A stretch of DNA of 10,312 nucleotides from an uncultured Campylobacter sp. (lineage in GTDB: Bacteria > Campylobacterota > Campylobacteria > Campylobacterales > Campylobacteraceae), in the NCBI RefSeq assembly GCF_937890585.1, contig NZ_CALACG010000246.1:1-10312 (forward strand), read 5' to 3'. The number at the start of each line of letters is the position of its first letter. The first letter of the stretch is position 1. The translations under genes and the position numbers were made by a program. Positions 1-7,140 of this stretch are shown here, in pieces. The notes beneath the pieces are model-generated. The model had not been told where the DNA came from. It worked only from the letters and a program-made list of their open reading frames with translations, and made no database searches.

Positions 1-803
1 TTACAAAAGAGGATATCCTCCCAGCAAATGCAAATAAATTTATCTTTCTTATTGCCCCTCTCATCTCTGCTATCGCGGCATTTGCAGCGCTTGCGCCCGT
101 GCCATTTTTGCCTGAGTTTGAGGTTTTTGGGCATACGATTAGACCGATACTTGCTGACATAAACGTAGGCGTTTTATATATCGCAGGGGTGGCAGCGGTT
201 TGCGTCTTTTCGCCACTCGCAGCAGGTCTTGCAAGCTACAATAAATTTGCACTAATCAGCGCTGCTCGTGCAGTAGTAGCGCTTCTTAGCTTCGAAGTGG
301 TCGCTGGCATGGCGCTTTTAAGCGTTGTCATGGTGACTAGCTCACTCTCGTTAGTTGATATAAACAACTATCAAAAAGGCATATTTAACTGGCTCATCTT
401 CAAGCAACCCCTAGCCTTCGTGCTTTTCGTGATGGCAAGCTTTGTGGAGTGCAACAGAACGCCGTTTTGCCTAACAGAAAACGAGACCGAGATCGTAGCA
501 GGTTATGGCACCGAGTATAGCGGCATGAGATGGGCGATGTTTTTCATCGGCGAATACACAAACATGATCGCAGCAAGCATCATCATCACGCTCGTGTTTT
601 TGGGCGGATTTAACGAGTTTTTATTTATCCCAGGCGGGCTAATGATACTTTTAAAATCAAGTCTAGTCTTTTTCTTTTTCCTTTGGACGAGGGCATCGTG
701 GCCACATCTAAGGGTCGATCAGCTTAGTATGCTCTGCTGGAAAGTGCTACTTCCATTAAGCATACTAAACGTTGTGATTACGGGCTTTGTGCTACTTATC
801 TGA
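1..803 (+). CDS. nuoH: NADH-quinone oxidoreductase subunit H (complex I), 5'-truncated by window edge
   Basis: This is the membrane subunit of complex I that forms the quinone-binding cavity with NuoB and NuoD and links it to the proton-pumping arm. The open frame runs from the window edge (first whole codon at base 3) to TGA at 801-803, giving 266 visible residues. The family is usually about 325-335 residues, so roughly the first 60-70 are outside. The GTG at 99 is an internal valine, not a start, because family sequence (TKEDILP, then a hydrophobic helix) continues upstream. Visible hallmarks are TKED near the start, the segment RAVVALLSFEV with the conserved Glu (codon 294-296), NRTPF, the acidic loop TENETEIVAGYGTEYSGM, and FFIGEYTNM. 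About six to seven membrane helices are visible. Oddities are Cys and Thr where the family usually has Asp and Pro in the motif before the acidic loop, and a divergent RAVVALLSFE segment. Identity is very secure. Confidence 0.97.
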   Translation, partial: TKEDILPANANKFIFLIAPLISAIAAFAALAPVPFLPEFEVFGHTIRPILADINVGVLYIAGVAAVCVFSPLAAGLASYNKFALISAARAVVALLSFEVVAGMALLSVVMVTSSLSLVDINNYQKGIFNWLIFKQPLAFVLFVMASFVECNRTPFCLTENETEIVAGYGTEYSGMRWAMFFIGEYTNMIAASIIITLVFLGGFNEFLFIPGGLMILLKSSLVFFFFLWTRASWPHLRVDQLSMLCWKVLLPLSILNVVITGFVLLI

Positions 804-811
804 GGCAAAAA

Positions 812-1450
812 ATGAGTGAGAAAAAATATATTTTAATAGAGCAAAGACCAAAACCAAAGGGCGCGGCAAGTAAATTTAAGCACTTTATCGCCAATACTTT
901 TAAGCCCGATCTTTTAGTTGGTCTAAAGATCACGCTAAAGCAGATGTTTTTTAGCAAGTCGCACACCCTAAAATACCCTATGCAAAAGATGGAGCTAAAC
1001 GCCAGATATAGGGGAATTCATAAGCTTTTAAAATTTATTGAAAGCGAAAATGAGCGCTGCATAGGCTGTGGATTATGCGAGAAAATTTGCGTTAGCAACT
1101 GCATATCGATGAAAACCTCTCTTGGTGAAGATGGTCGTAAAAAGGTTGCAAGCTATACGATAAATTTAAGCAGGTGCGTCTATTGCGGATTTTGCGCTGA
1201 TGTCTGCCCTGAGCTTGCCATCGTCTGCGGGCAAGAGTACGAGGTCGCAAGTGAAAACAAAATCCTCTTTGGCACAAAAAATGAGTTTTTAACAGATGAT
1301 AAATTTTTAAAAGATCAAACCGAGTTTGAGGGCTATGGCGCACTACCTAAAAATGCTGATAGCTTAGTGAAAAAGACGCCAAATACGCTTACAAATGATG
1401 ATAAGGCAGAAACGATGGATATAAATTTAAAAGGGTCAAGCGATGTATGA
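812..1450 (+). CDS. nuoI: NADH-quinone oxidoreductase subunit I, 2x[4Fe-4S] ferredoxin-type
   Basis: This peripheral complex I subunit sits on the cytoplasmic face and carries the two tetranuclear clusters (N6a/N6b) that pass electrons to N2 in NuoB next to the quinone site. The 212-residue product shows two ferredoxin motifs: C83-x2-C86-x2-C89-x3-C93 and C122-x2-C125-x2-C128-x3-C132-P. As in other 2x[4Fe-4S] ferredoxin folds, each cluster should take three cysteines from one motif and the last from the other. The amphipathic N-terminal part (residues about 30-80) fits the membrane-surface helix and the KYP-x-R-x-RG-H region of the family. The ATG is supported by GAGG at 802-805, six bases upstream, which overlaps the nuoH stop; the gap is 8 bp. 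Val94 replaces the proline usual after the fourth cysteine of the first motif. The C-terminal tail beyond residue about 150 is longer than in E. coli NuoI (180 residues in total), polar and probably flexible. Confidence 0.97.
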   Translation: MSEKKYILIEQRPKPKGAASKFKHFIANTFKPDLLVGLKITLKQMFFSKSHTLKYPMQKMELNARYRGIHKLLKFIESENERCIGCGLCEKICVSNCISMKTSLGEDGRKKVASYTINLSRCVYCGFCADVCPELAIVCGQEYEVASENKILFGTKNEFLTDDKFLKDQTEFEGYGALPKNADSLVKKTPNTLTNDDKAETMDINLKGSSDV

Positions 1451-1979
1451 GAGCTTTGCATTTTATCTTTTTAGCGCCCTTATATTAGTTAGTTTTTCTT
1501 TTAGCGTGCTTTGTAAAAACGCCCTAAATGCGGTCTCTGCGCTAGCTGCTGGCATGGTTTTTATCTCGGCTATATTTTTCTTGCTTGGGGCTGAGTTTTT
1601 AGGTGTGGTGCAAATCGTCGTCTATACAGGCGCGGTGGTCGTTTTATACGCATTTGCGATGATGTTTTTTGACACCAGCAAGGAGTGCGAGCCAAAAAGT
1701 GGCAAAAAAGCAAAGATCATCATCTATCTTCTAAGTAGCTTCATAGCGATTCTTTTGATATTTATCTTTTTAGCGCCGATCTATAGCGCAAAGCAAGAGG
1801 TGGTAAATTCTACTCTTGCTAGCCTTGGCAACATCGAAGCGGTTGGAATTTTGCTCTTTAGCAAGTATCTGCTAGCCTTTGAGATGTGCGCTATCATGCT
1901 ACTTGTGGCGATGGTGGCTGGCATCATCTTGATACACAAAGATATGAACGCGCAAAGCAGCCTTGAGGAGATGCTATGA
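1443..1979 (+). CDS. nuoJ: NADH-quinone oxidoreductase subunit J (complex I)
   Basis: This small membrane subunit of complex I lies between NuoH and NuoK. Its third helix is known to change shape during turnover and helps couple quinone reduction to proton transfer. The 178-residue product has five predicted helices at about residues 5-22, 29-48, 53-76, 91-114 and 133-165. The diagnostic third helix is EFLGVVQIVVYTGAVVVLYA (residues 51-70), which includes the conserved Glu51, Tyr61 and the glycine of the pi-bulge region. A basic, polar loop (about 80-91, KSGKKAK) follows. The ATG lies inside the end of nuoI, with an 8-bp overlap (1443-1450), and has AAGGG at 1431-1435, seven bases upstream. 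The overlap implies translational coupling to nuoI. The C-terminus overlaps nuoK by 4 bp. Nothing looks damaged. Confidence 0.96.
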   Translation: MYESFAFYLFSALILVSFSFSVLCKNALNAVSALAAGMVFISAIFFLLGAEFLGVVQIVVYTGAVVVLYAFAMMFFDTSKECEPKSGKKAKIIIYLLSSFIAILLIFIFLAPIYSAKQEVVNSTLASLGNIEAVGILLFSKYLLAFEMCAIMLLVAMVAGIILIHKDMNAQSSLEEML

Positions 1980-2278
1980 TAGGACTTACTCACTACCTCA
2001 TCCTAGCAAGCCTAGTCTTTGTCATAGGGCTTGTTGGCATAATGAGAAGAAGAAATTTGATAATGCTATTTTTCTCAAGCGAAATTTTACTAAACTCAGC
2101 AAACATCGCACTTGCAGCTATCTCGAAATACTACTTTGACCTAACTGGGCAGATCATCGCATTTTTTATAGTAGCCATCGCTGCTAGTGAGGTCGCTGTG
2201 GGGCTTGGGCTGCTCGTGCTTTGGTATAAAAAAACTGGCAGCATCAGTTTAGATTCGATGACAAATATGAAAGGCTAA
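1976..2278 (+). CDS. nuoK: NADH-quinone oxidoreductase subunit K (complex I)
   Basis: This three-helix membrane subunit is homologous to MrpC of Na+/H+ antiporters. With NuoJ it forms the proton path next to the quinone module. The product is exactly 100 residues, the usual length, with helices at about 4-22, 28-50 and 58-84. The two essential membrane glutamates fall at Glu36 (SSEILLN) and Glu72 (AASEVAVGLG), the same numbers as in E. coli NuoK, which also confirms the start codon. The start forms an ATGA overlap with the nuoJ stop and has the best Shine-Dalgarno of the operon, GAGGAG at 1965-1970, five bases before the ATG. The short C-terminal tail (WYKKTGSISLDSM) is family-typical. The gap to nuoL is 3 bp. 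Confidence 0.98.
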   Translation: MIGLTHYLILASLVFVIGLVGIMRRRNLIMLFFSSEILLNSANIALAAISKYYFDLTGQIIAFFIVAIAASEVAVGLGLLVLWYKKTGSISLDSMTNMKG

Positions 2279-2281
2279 GAG

Positions 2282-4120
2282 ATGATTTTATTTTGTATTT
2301 CGCTATTTTTCCCGCTTCTTAGCTTCATCATAGCCGGCATCTTTTCGCATAGCAGTAAGAATTTATTTATCGGTCTTTTTTGCTCGCTTCTCATGATCGC
2401 TAGCGCCACAGCTTCGCTTATGCTAACGGCTAGCCTTAGCGTAGATGAACCTTTAAATTTAACCTTAAAAGAGTTTATAAATTTTGGCTCGCTTGATCTT
2501 AGCTTTAGCTTCTACCTTGACGCGATTAGCCTTGTGATGCTTAGCACCGTGGGCGTAGTCGCTAGCATCGTGCATATCTACTCCATTGGCTACATGAGAG
2601 ATGACGCGAGTTTTAACCGCTTTTTTAGCTATCTTGGGCTCTTTGTCTTTTGCATGAACGTCCTTGTATCAAGCGATAACTTCATAGGGCTATTTATCGG
2701 CTGGGAGGGCGTTGGGCTTTGCTCGTGGCTGCTCATTGGCTTTTGGTATAAAAGGCCTAGCGCAAACGTCGCTGCAAACGAAGCCTTTGTGATGAATAGA
2801 GTGGCTGATTTGGCCATGCTTGTTGGCATTTTTTATATATTTTATAGCTTTGGCTCACTTAAATTTAGCGAGGTTTTTAATGCTAGAAGCGACCTTTCTG
2901 GGCTAAATTTAGGCATCATCGCCACGCTACTTTTTATAGGTGCCATGGGTAAAAGCGCGCAGTTTCCATTTCACACTTGGCTTGCAAACGCCATGGAGGG
3001 ACCAACGCCGGTTTCTGCACTCATCCACGCTGCGACCATGGTAACAGCCGGCGTCTATCTAGTCATACGCGCAAATTTCATCTTTGCAAACGTGCCTGAA
3101 GTTTCGCACTTTATAGCCTGCCTTGGCGCATTTGTAGCGGTATTTGCAGCTAGCATCGCGCTTGTGCATAACGACCTTAAAAAGATAGTCGCCTACTCGA
3201 CGCTTTCACAGCTTGGATATATGTTTGTAGCCGCTGGTCTTGGCGCTTACAAGATCGCACTTTTTCACCTTGTCACGCACGCATTTTTCAAGTCACTTCT
3301 CTTTTTGTGCGCTGGTAACGTCATGCATGCGATGAATGATGAGCTAAATATCAAAAAAATGGGCGGACTTTATAAATTTATGAAGCCAACTGCACTTCTT
3401 TCCATCATCGCAAGCTGCGCGTTAGCTGGATTTTATCCATTTGCTGGCTTTTTTTCTAAAGATAAAATTTTAGAAGTCGCCTTTAGTGAAAATCAAATTT
3501 TGTGGGCCGTCTTGCTATTTGGTGCGGTGCTTACGGCATTTTATAGCTTTAGACTTGTCATGCTAGTCTTTTTTGCAAGGCCAAAAAGCGACACTCATGC
3601 ACATGAGGCCAAAAACTACATGCTTGTTGGCATGAGTGTGCTCGGTGTTCTCTCGGTCATTAGTGGCTTTTTTTGGAGCAACTTTAGCGAGTTTTTAAGT
3701 AACAGCCTTGGGGATTTTAAGCTAAATTTATCTCACAGCAGTGAAATTTTCTTACTCGTTTTAACGCTTACTTTAGTGCTTGCAAGTGCTGGCTTTACTG
3801 TGTTTGCTTATAAAAAAGAAATTTTTAAAGAGAGCATTTGCGAGAGTAAAATTTACAAAATTTTGCAAAATGCCTACTTTATACCAAAATTTTATGAGAA
3901 ATTTTTTATAAATGGCTACGCTTTTATCTCTAAAATTTGTAAGAAATTTGATGAGATGATAGTCGATCGAAGTGTTGATTTTGTCGCACTTTTGGTTACT
4001 AAATTTGCGTATCTTGCAAATAAAATGCAAAGTGGCGATCTAAGCGTCATGCTTAGGTTTATGGTCGCAGGATTTGCCTTGCTTTTAAGCTTTATATTTT
4101 TATTAAACGGAGCCAAATAA
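2282..4120 (+). CDS. nuoL: NADH-quinone oxidoreductase subunit L, distal antiporter-like proton pump
   Basis: This is the most distal antiporter-like subunit of the complex I membrane arm. At 612 residues it is almost the length of E. coli NuoL (613). Key charged residues are all present: Glu142 in IGWEGVGLCSWLLIGFW (helix 5), Asp176 in NRVADLAML, Lys224 in MGKSAQFPFHTWL (helix 7), His249 in LIHAATMVTAGVYL (helix 8), His329/His333 and Lys337 in HLVTHAFFKSLLFL, and Lys393 in FFSKDKIL (helix 12). After about residue 520 comes the long lateral amphipathic helix (HL), followed by QSGDLSVMLRFMVAG and a final membrane helix, so the C-terminal anchor along NuoM and NuoN is intact. AAGG at 2271-2274, inside the end of nuoK, lies seven bases before the ATG. 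The stop overlaps the nuoM start by one base (TAATG). No truncation or frameshift is seen. Confidence 0.98.
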   Translation: MILFCISLFFPLLSFIIAGIFSHSSKNLFIGLFCSLLMIASATASLMLTASLSVDEPLNLTLKEFINFGSLDLSFSFYLDAISLVMLSTVGVVASIVHIYSIGYMRDDASFNRFFSYLGLFVFCMNVLVSSDNFIGLFIGWEGVGLCSWLLIGFWYKRPSANVAANEAFVMNRVADLAMLVGIFYIFYSFGSLKFSEVFNARSDLSGLNLGIIATLLFIGAMGKSAQFPFHTWLANAMEGPTPVSALIHAATMVTAGVYLVIRANFIFANVPEVSHFIACLGAFVAVFAASIALVHNDLKKIVAYSTLSQLGYMFVAAGLGAYKIALFHLVTHAFFKSLLFLCAGNVMHAMNDELNIKKMGGLYKFMKPTALLSIIASCALAGFYPFAGFFSKDKILEVAFSENQILWAVLLFGAVLTAFYSFRLVMLVFFARPKSDTHAHEAKNYMLVGMSVLGVLSVISGFFWSNFSEFLSNSLGDFKLNLSHSSEIFLLVLTLTLVLASAGFTVFAYKKEIFKESICESKIYKILQNAYFIPKFYEKFFINGYAFISKICKKFDEMIVDRSVDFVALLVTKFAYLANKMQSGDLSVMLRFMVAGFALLLSFIFLLNGAK

Positions 4121-5631
4121 TGCTAAGTGTCATCACATTTTTCCCAGCAATAAGCGCAATACTTGGCTTTTTGATAGAAAATAAAAGCATCAAATTTTAT
4201 GGAGCAAGCATCGCTTTAATTGAGCTTTTACTAGCTATTTTTATCTGCGTAAATGTCGATTTTCAGGGTTATGACTTTGTTTTAACGCATCAAGTCTCGC
4301 TTATACCAAGCCTAAATATCAGCTACTTTGTCGGCATTGACACCATCTCACTTGTGCTTATAGTCCTTAGCGCATTTATGAGTTTCATCTCTATCGCCGC
4401 ACTTAGTGACGATGGAAATTTAAAGCACCTGGTTATTAGCGTGCTATTTTTAGAGAGCACGATGATGGGTGTCTTTAGCGCGCTTGATATGATCTTGTTT
4501 TACAGCTTTTGGGAGCTTAGCCTCATACCGCTGCTTTACATCATCGGTGCATTTGGCAGTAAAAATAGAATTTACGCTGCGATTAAATTTTTCATATACA
4601 CATTTTTAGGCTCTGTCTTTATGCTAGTGGCGATCATCTTTATTGGATATCTGTGCTACCAAAAAAGCGGCGTATTTAGCTTTAACCTGCTTGATTGGTA
4701 CAAGCTTGGCATCGGAGAAAATGCTCAAATTTGGCTATTTTTAGCATTTTTCTTTGCTTTTGGCGTAAAAACTCCGCTATTTCCATTTCACACGTGGCTG
4801 CCTTACGCGCACGGACAGGCTCCGACTATCGGCTCGGTGCTGCTTGCTAGCGTGCTTTTAAAGATGGGCACTTACGGCTTTGTGAGATTTTCACTTCCAC
4901 TTTTTCCAGACGCGAGCCTACTTTTAAGCGGCTTTGTCTGCGTCATCGCTATCATAATGATCATCTACGCAGCCCTTGTTGCCTACGCGCAAAGCGACAT
5001 GAAGCAAGTGATCGCTTATAGCTCCATTTCACACATGGGTGTCATCATGCTAGGCATATTTTCACTAAATTTAATAGGCCTTAGTGGCTCTATATTTTTG
5101 ATGATAAGCCACGGTATCGTAAGCGGCGCACTATTTTTGTTAGTTGGCGTCATCTACGAGAGGGCTCACACCAAAGAAATTTGCGAATTTGGCGGCCTTG
5201 CTAAGGTGATGCCAAAGTATGCGCTTGTGTTTTTTATAGCAACTCTTGCAAGCATCGGTTTGCCGCTAACCATTGGCTTTGTAGGCGAGTTTTTGAGCTT
5301 GCTTGGCGTCTTTAAGCTAAACAAGCTCTTTGCGCTACTTGGTGGCTTTAGCATCATCGTGGGTGCTGTTTATATGCTGGTACTTTATAAAAGGGTCTTT
5401 TTTGGCGAGTGCAAGGAGAAAAATTTGGTCTTAAAAGATCTAAATTTCAAAGAGCTAGCCACTCTTGTGCCACTTTGCTTGCTCATAATCATTCTTGGTA
5501 TCGCACCAAATTTGATACTAAAACCACTTGAGCCAAGCGTGCAAAATATCATAAGCAAAATGCAAACTAGAGCTGTAAATAACGGCACGAAGGATAAAAT
5601 TTCATCTTTAAATGGCGGGAGCAAACTATGA
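4120..5631 (+). CDS. nuoM: NADH-quinone oxidoreductase subunit M, antiporter-like proton pump
   Basis: This is the middle antiporter-like proton-pumping subunit of complex I, 503 residues against 509 in E. coli. Functional residues are Glu132 in YSFWELSLIPLLY (helix 5), Lys217 in FGVKTPLFPFHTWLP (helix 7), Lys248 in SVLLKMGTYGFVRF (helix 8), His305 in SSISHMGVIMLG, His331 in MISHGIVSGALFL, and Glu390 in IGFVGEFL, the helix-12 glutamate that in NuoM replaces the lysine of its paralogues. The last feature separates it clearly from NuoL and NuoN. The start is fixed by GGAG at 4109-4112, seven bases upstream, and by the one-base overlap with nuoL. In the loop after helix 7 the sequence is LPYAHGQAPT, with Tyr229 where E. 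coli has Asp. The last 25 or so residues form a hydrophilic, asparagine- and lysine-containing tail. The end overlaps nuoN by 4 bp. Confidence 0.98.
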   Translation: MLSVITFFPAISAILGFLIENKSIKFYGASIALIELLLAIFICVNVDFQGYDFVLTHQVSLIPSLNISYFVGIDTISLVLIVLSAFMSFISIAALSDDGNLKHLVISVLFLESTMMGVFSALDMILFYSFWELSLIPLLYIIGAFGSKNRIYAAIKFFIYTFLGSVFMLVAIIFIGYLCYQKSGVFSFNLLDWYKLGIGENAQIWLFLAFFFAFGVKTPLFPFHTWLPYAHGQAPTIGSVLLASVLLKMGTYGFVRFSLPLFPDASLLLSGFVCVIAIIMIIYAALVAYAQSDMKQVIAYSSISHMGVIMLGIFSLNLIGLSGSIFLMISHGIVSGALFLLVGVIYERAHTKEICEFGGLAKVMPKYALVFFIATLASIGLPLTIGFVGEFLSLLGVFKLNKLFALLGGFSIIVGAVYMLVLYKRVFFGECKEKNLVLKDLNFKELATLVPLCLLIIILGIAPNLILKPLEPSVQNIISKMQTRAVNNGTKDKISSLNGGSKL

Positions 5632-7118
5632 ACGAAATAGCCTTTTTAGACCTAAACGAGATCTCGCTACAATCGCTCTCGCCGATGCTTAGCATGATGG
5701 TTTTTGCACTTTTTATCCTCATAGTTGGAGCGATAAAAAAGGATCTTTCGAGGAATTTCTACTGCGTATTTTGTATCATCGCTATATTTGTAAATTTAGG
5801 CATTACGCTTGATTTTAACGGGCTTAGCCTAAGCTTTTGGGATATGCTATTAGTCGATGGAATTTCTATCATCTCGCAGATCATCATCCTAATCGCCTCA
5901 GCTCTTTTCATCCCGCTAGCACTTAGCACAAAAGAGTATTTTGAGTATAAAATTTACGAGTACTACGCGCTATTTTTATTTATGATCGCTGGATTTTTGT
6001 TTATGGTGAGCTCAAACAACCTACTCATCATCTTTTTAGGCCTTGAGATTAGCTCGCTTTGCCTCTACACCCTAATCGCCCTTCATAACAAAGCAAAAAG
6101 CGTAGAGGCTGCCATCAAATACTTCGCGATGGGCTCGCTCTCAGCTGGCTTTTTTGCGATGGCGATAGCGATGTTTTATCTAGCAACAAACTCAATAGAT
6201 ATCGCTCGCATAGGCGCTGTCATAAAAGATCTTAGCCTAAATCAAAACTTAATCATCTTGCTTGGTTGCGTTTTCATCGCTTCAGCCATTGGCTTTAAGC
6301 TCTCACTCATACCATTTCACACATGGATACCAGACGTTTATGAGGGCTCAAATGCCCCACTAGCAGGCTATATGTCGATCGTGCCAAAGGTGGCGGGCTT
6401 TATCGTTGCGTTAAGAATTTTTGCGATGCTTGAGGGCTCTGGAATTTCATGGATAAAAGATATGCTCTACATCATCGCCGTGCTTACGATGAGCCTTGCA
6501 AACATCATGGCGTTAGTGCAAAAAGACGTCAAAAGGATGCTCGCTTTTAGCTCCATAGCTCATGCTGGTGTCGTGCTTTGCGCGCTTGTGGCAAATTCTC
6601 ACGAGGCAAATGTCGCCTTGTTTTTCTACTGGATCATGTTTTTGTTTGCAAATTTGGGCGCATTTTCTATGCTCTGGGTCGCAAGGTGCGACGACGTCGT
6701 CTGCTGGGACAAGCGCTTTAAACACCCGTATGAGAAATTTTCAGGGCTTATTAAAATTTTGCCAAGCTATGCCGTGATAATGGGAATTTTCATGATCGCC
6801 CTTGCTGGCATACCGCCTTTTAGCGTATTTTGGGGCAAGATGGTGCTTATCTCATCGCTCATAAAGTCTGATTACGTCGTGCTTAGCCTCATCATCATGA
6901 TAAACTCGGCGATTGCTATTTATTACTACCTAAAGCTCATCGTCTTTATGTTTTTAAAAGAGCCTATCGTAAAAGATAAAAATATCTACATCTCAAACGT
7001 CTCGATGGCGCTAAAAGTGATCGTTGGAGTTGCCGTTGCTGGCACGGTCTTTGCCTTTTTATTTTCTGGGGCGATTTTGGAATTTATCGAGCATTTTGTC
7101 TTTGCTTCAGGATTTTAG
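5628..7118 (+). CDS. nuoN: NADH-quinone oxidoreductase subunit N, antiporter-like proton pump
   Basis: This is the antiporter-like subunit nearest to NuoK, normally the last gene of nuo operons. It has 496 residues (E. coli 485). Charged channel residues are Glu140 in FLGLEISSLCLYTLI (helix 5), Lys224 in GFKLSLIPFHTWIPDVYEG (helix 7), Lys254 in SIVPKVAGFIVALR (helix 8), His312 in FSSIAHAGVVL, and Lys404 in GIPPFSVFWGKMVL (helix 12). The loop after helix 7 reads SNAPLAGYMS, whereas many bacteria have an APTPV-type sequence; I take this as lineage variation. A cytoplasmic loop at about residues 351-371 contains C-x4-C (Cys354, Cys359). The ATG at 5628 overlaps the nuoM stop in an ATGA and is preceded by GGGAG at 5617-5621, six bases away. 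The gene ends in TAG, 22 bp before the next gene, with no hairpin between them, so read-through transcription into pflA is likely. Confidence 0.97.
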   Translation: MNEIAFLDLNEISLQSLSPMLSMMVFALFILIVGAIKKDLSRNFYCVFCIIAIFVNLGITLDFNGLSLSFWDMLLVDGISIISQIIILIASALFIPLALSTKEYFEYKIYEYYALFLFMIAGFLFMVSSNNLLIIFLGLEISSLCLYTLIALHNKAKSVEAAIKYFAMGSLSAGFFAMAIAMFYLATNSIDIARIGAVIKDLSLNQNLIILLGCVFIASAIGFKLSLIPFHTWIPDVYEGSNAPLAGYMSIVPKVAGFIVALRIFAMLEGSGISWIKDMLYIIAVLTMSLANIMALVQKDVKRMLAFSSIAHAGVVLCALVANSHEANVALFFYWIMFLFANLGAFSMLWVARCDDVVCWDKRFKHPYEKFSGLIKILPSYAVIMGIFMIALAGIPPFSVFWGKMVLISSLIKSDYVVLSLIIMINSAIAIYYYLKLIVFMFLKEPIVKDKNIYISNVSMALKVIVGVAVAGTVFAFLFSGAILEFIEHFVFASGF

Positions 7119-7128
7119 AAAATTTAAC

Positions 7129-7134
7129 TATAAT
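7129..7134 (+). promoter_or_regulatory. Possible sigma70 -10 box (TATAAT) directly before pflA
   Basis: A perfect TATAAT lies in the 22-bp gap between nuoN and pflA, only six bases before the pflA ATG, after an AT-rich stretch. Campylobacter housekeeping promoters depend mainly on the -10 box and upstream AT-rich periodicity, with little -35 signal, so this could work. Initiation about seven bases downstream would fall on or next to the ATG at 7141. No TG precedes the box at the extended -10 position. A match in a 40% GC genome can be chance, so confidence is low. Confidence 0.3.
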
Positions 7135-7140
7135 GGCGGC

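Noticed and set aside
99..101. GTG as a start of nuoH
   Set aside because: The frame is open to the window edge and the upstream residues (TKEDILP and the following helix) are typical NuoH sequence.
1014..1019. GAATTC palindrome in nuoI as a regulatory site
   Set aside because: An isolated six-base palindrome inside a coding region. It fits the RAATTY pattern but nothing suggests a separate function.
1092..1343. Open frame on the minus strand opposite nuoI
   Set aside because: It lies across the ferredoxin motifs of nuoI, has Arg- and Cys-rich low-quality sequence and no recognisable domain, so it is a shadow.
3773..4116. Two overlapping minus-strand open frames opposite the 3' end of nuoL
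   Set aside because: Lys-, Phe- and Asn-rich translations reflect the antisense of AT-rich coding sequence; no ribosome-binding site or domain.
6562..6777. Plus-strand open frame of 71 codons inside nuoN in another phase
   Set aside because: Fully contained in the conserved nuoN frame, with Cys- and Ser-rich sequence and no support as a gene.
7024..7140. TTG start giving a longer, 828-residue version of the PflA-like protein
   Set aside because: It would begin inside nuoN in another frame and put 39 residues ahead of a clear signal peptide. ATG 7141 gives MKKLL plus a hydrophobic run, a normal export start.
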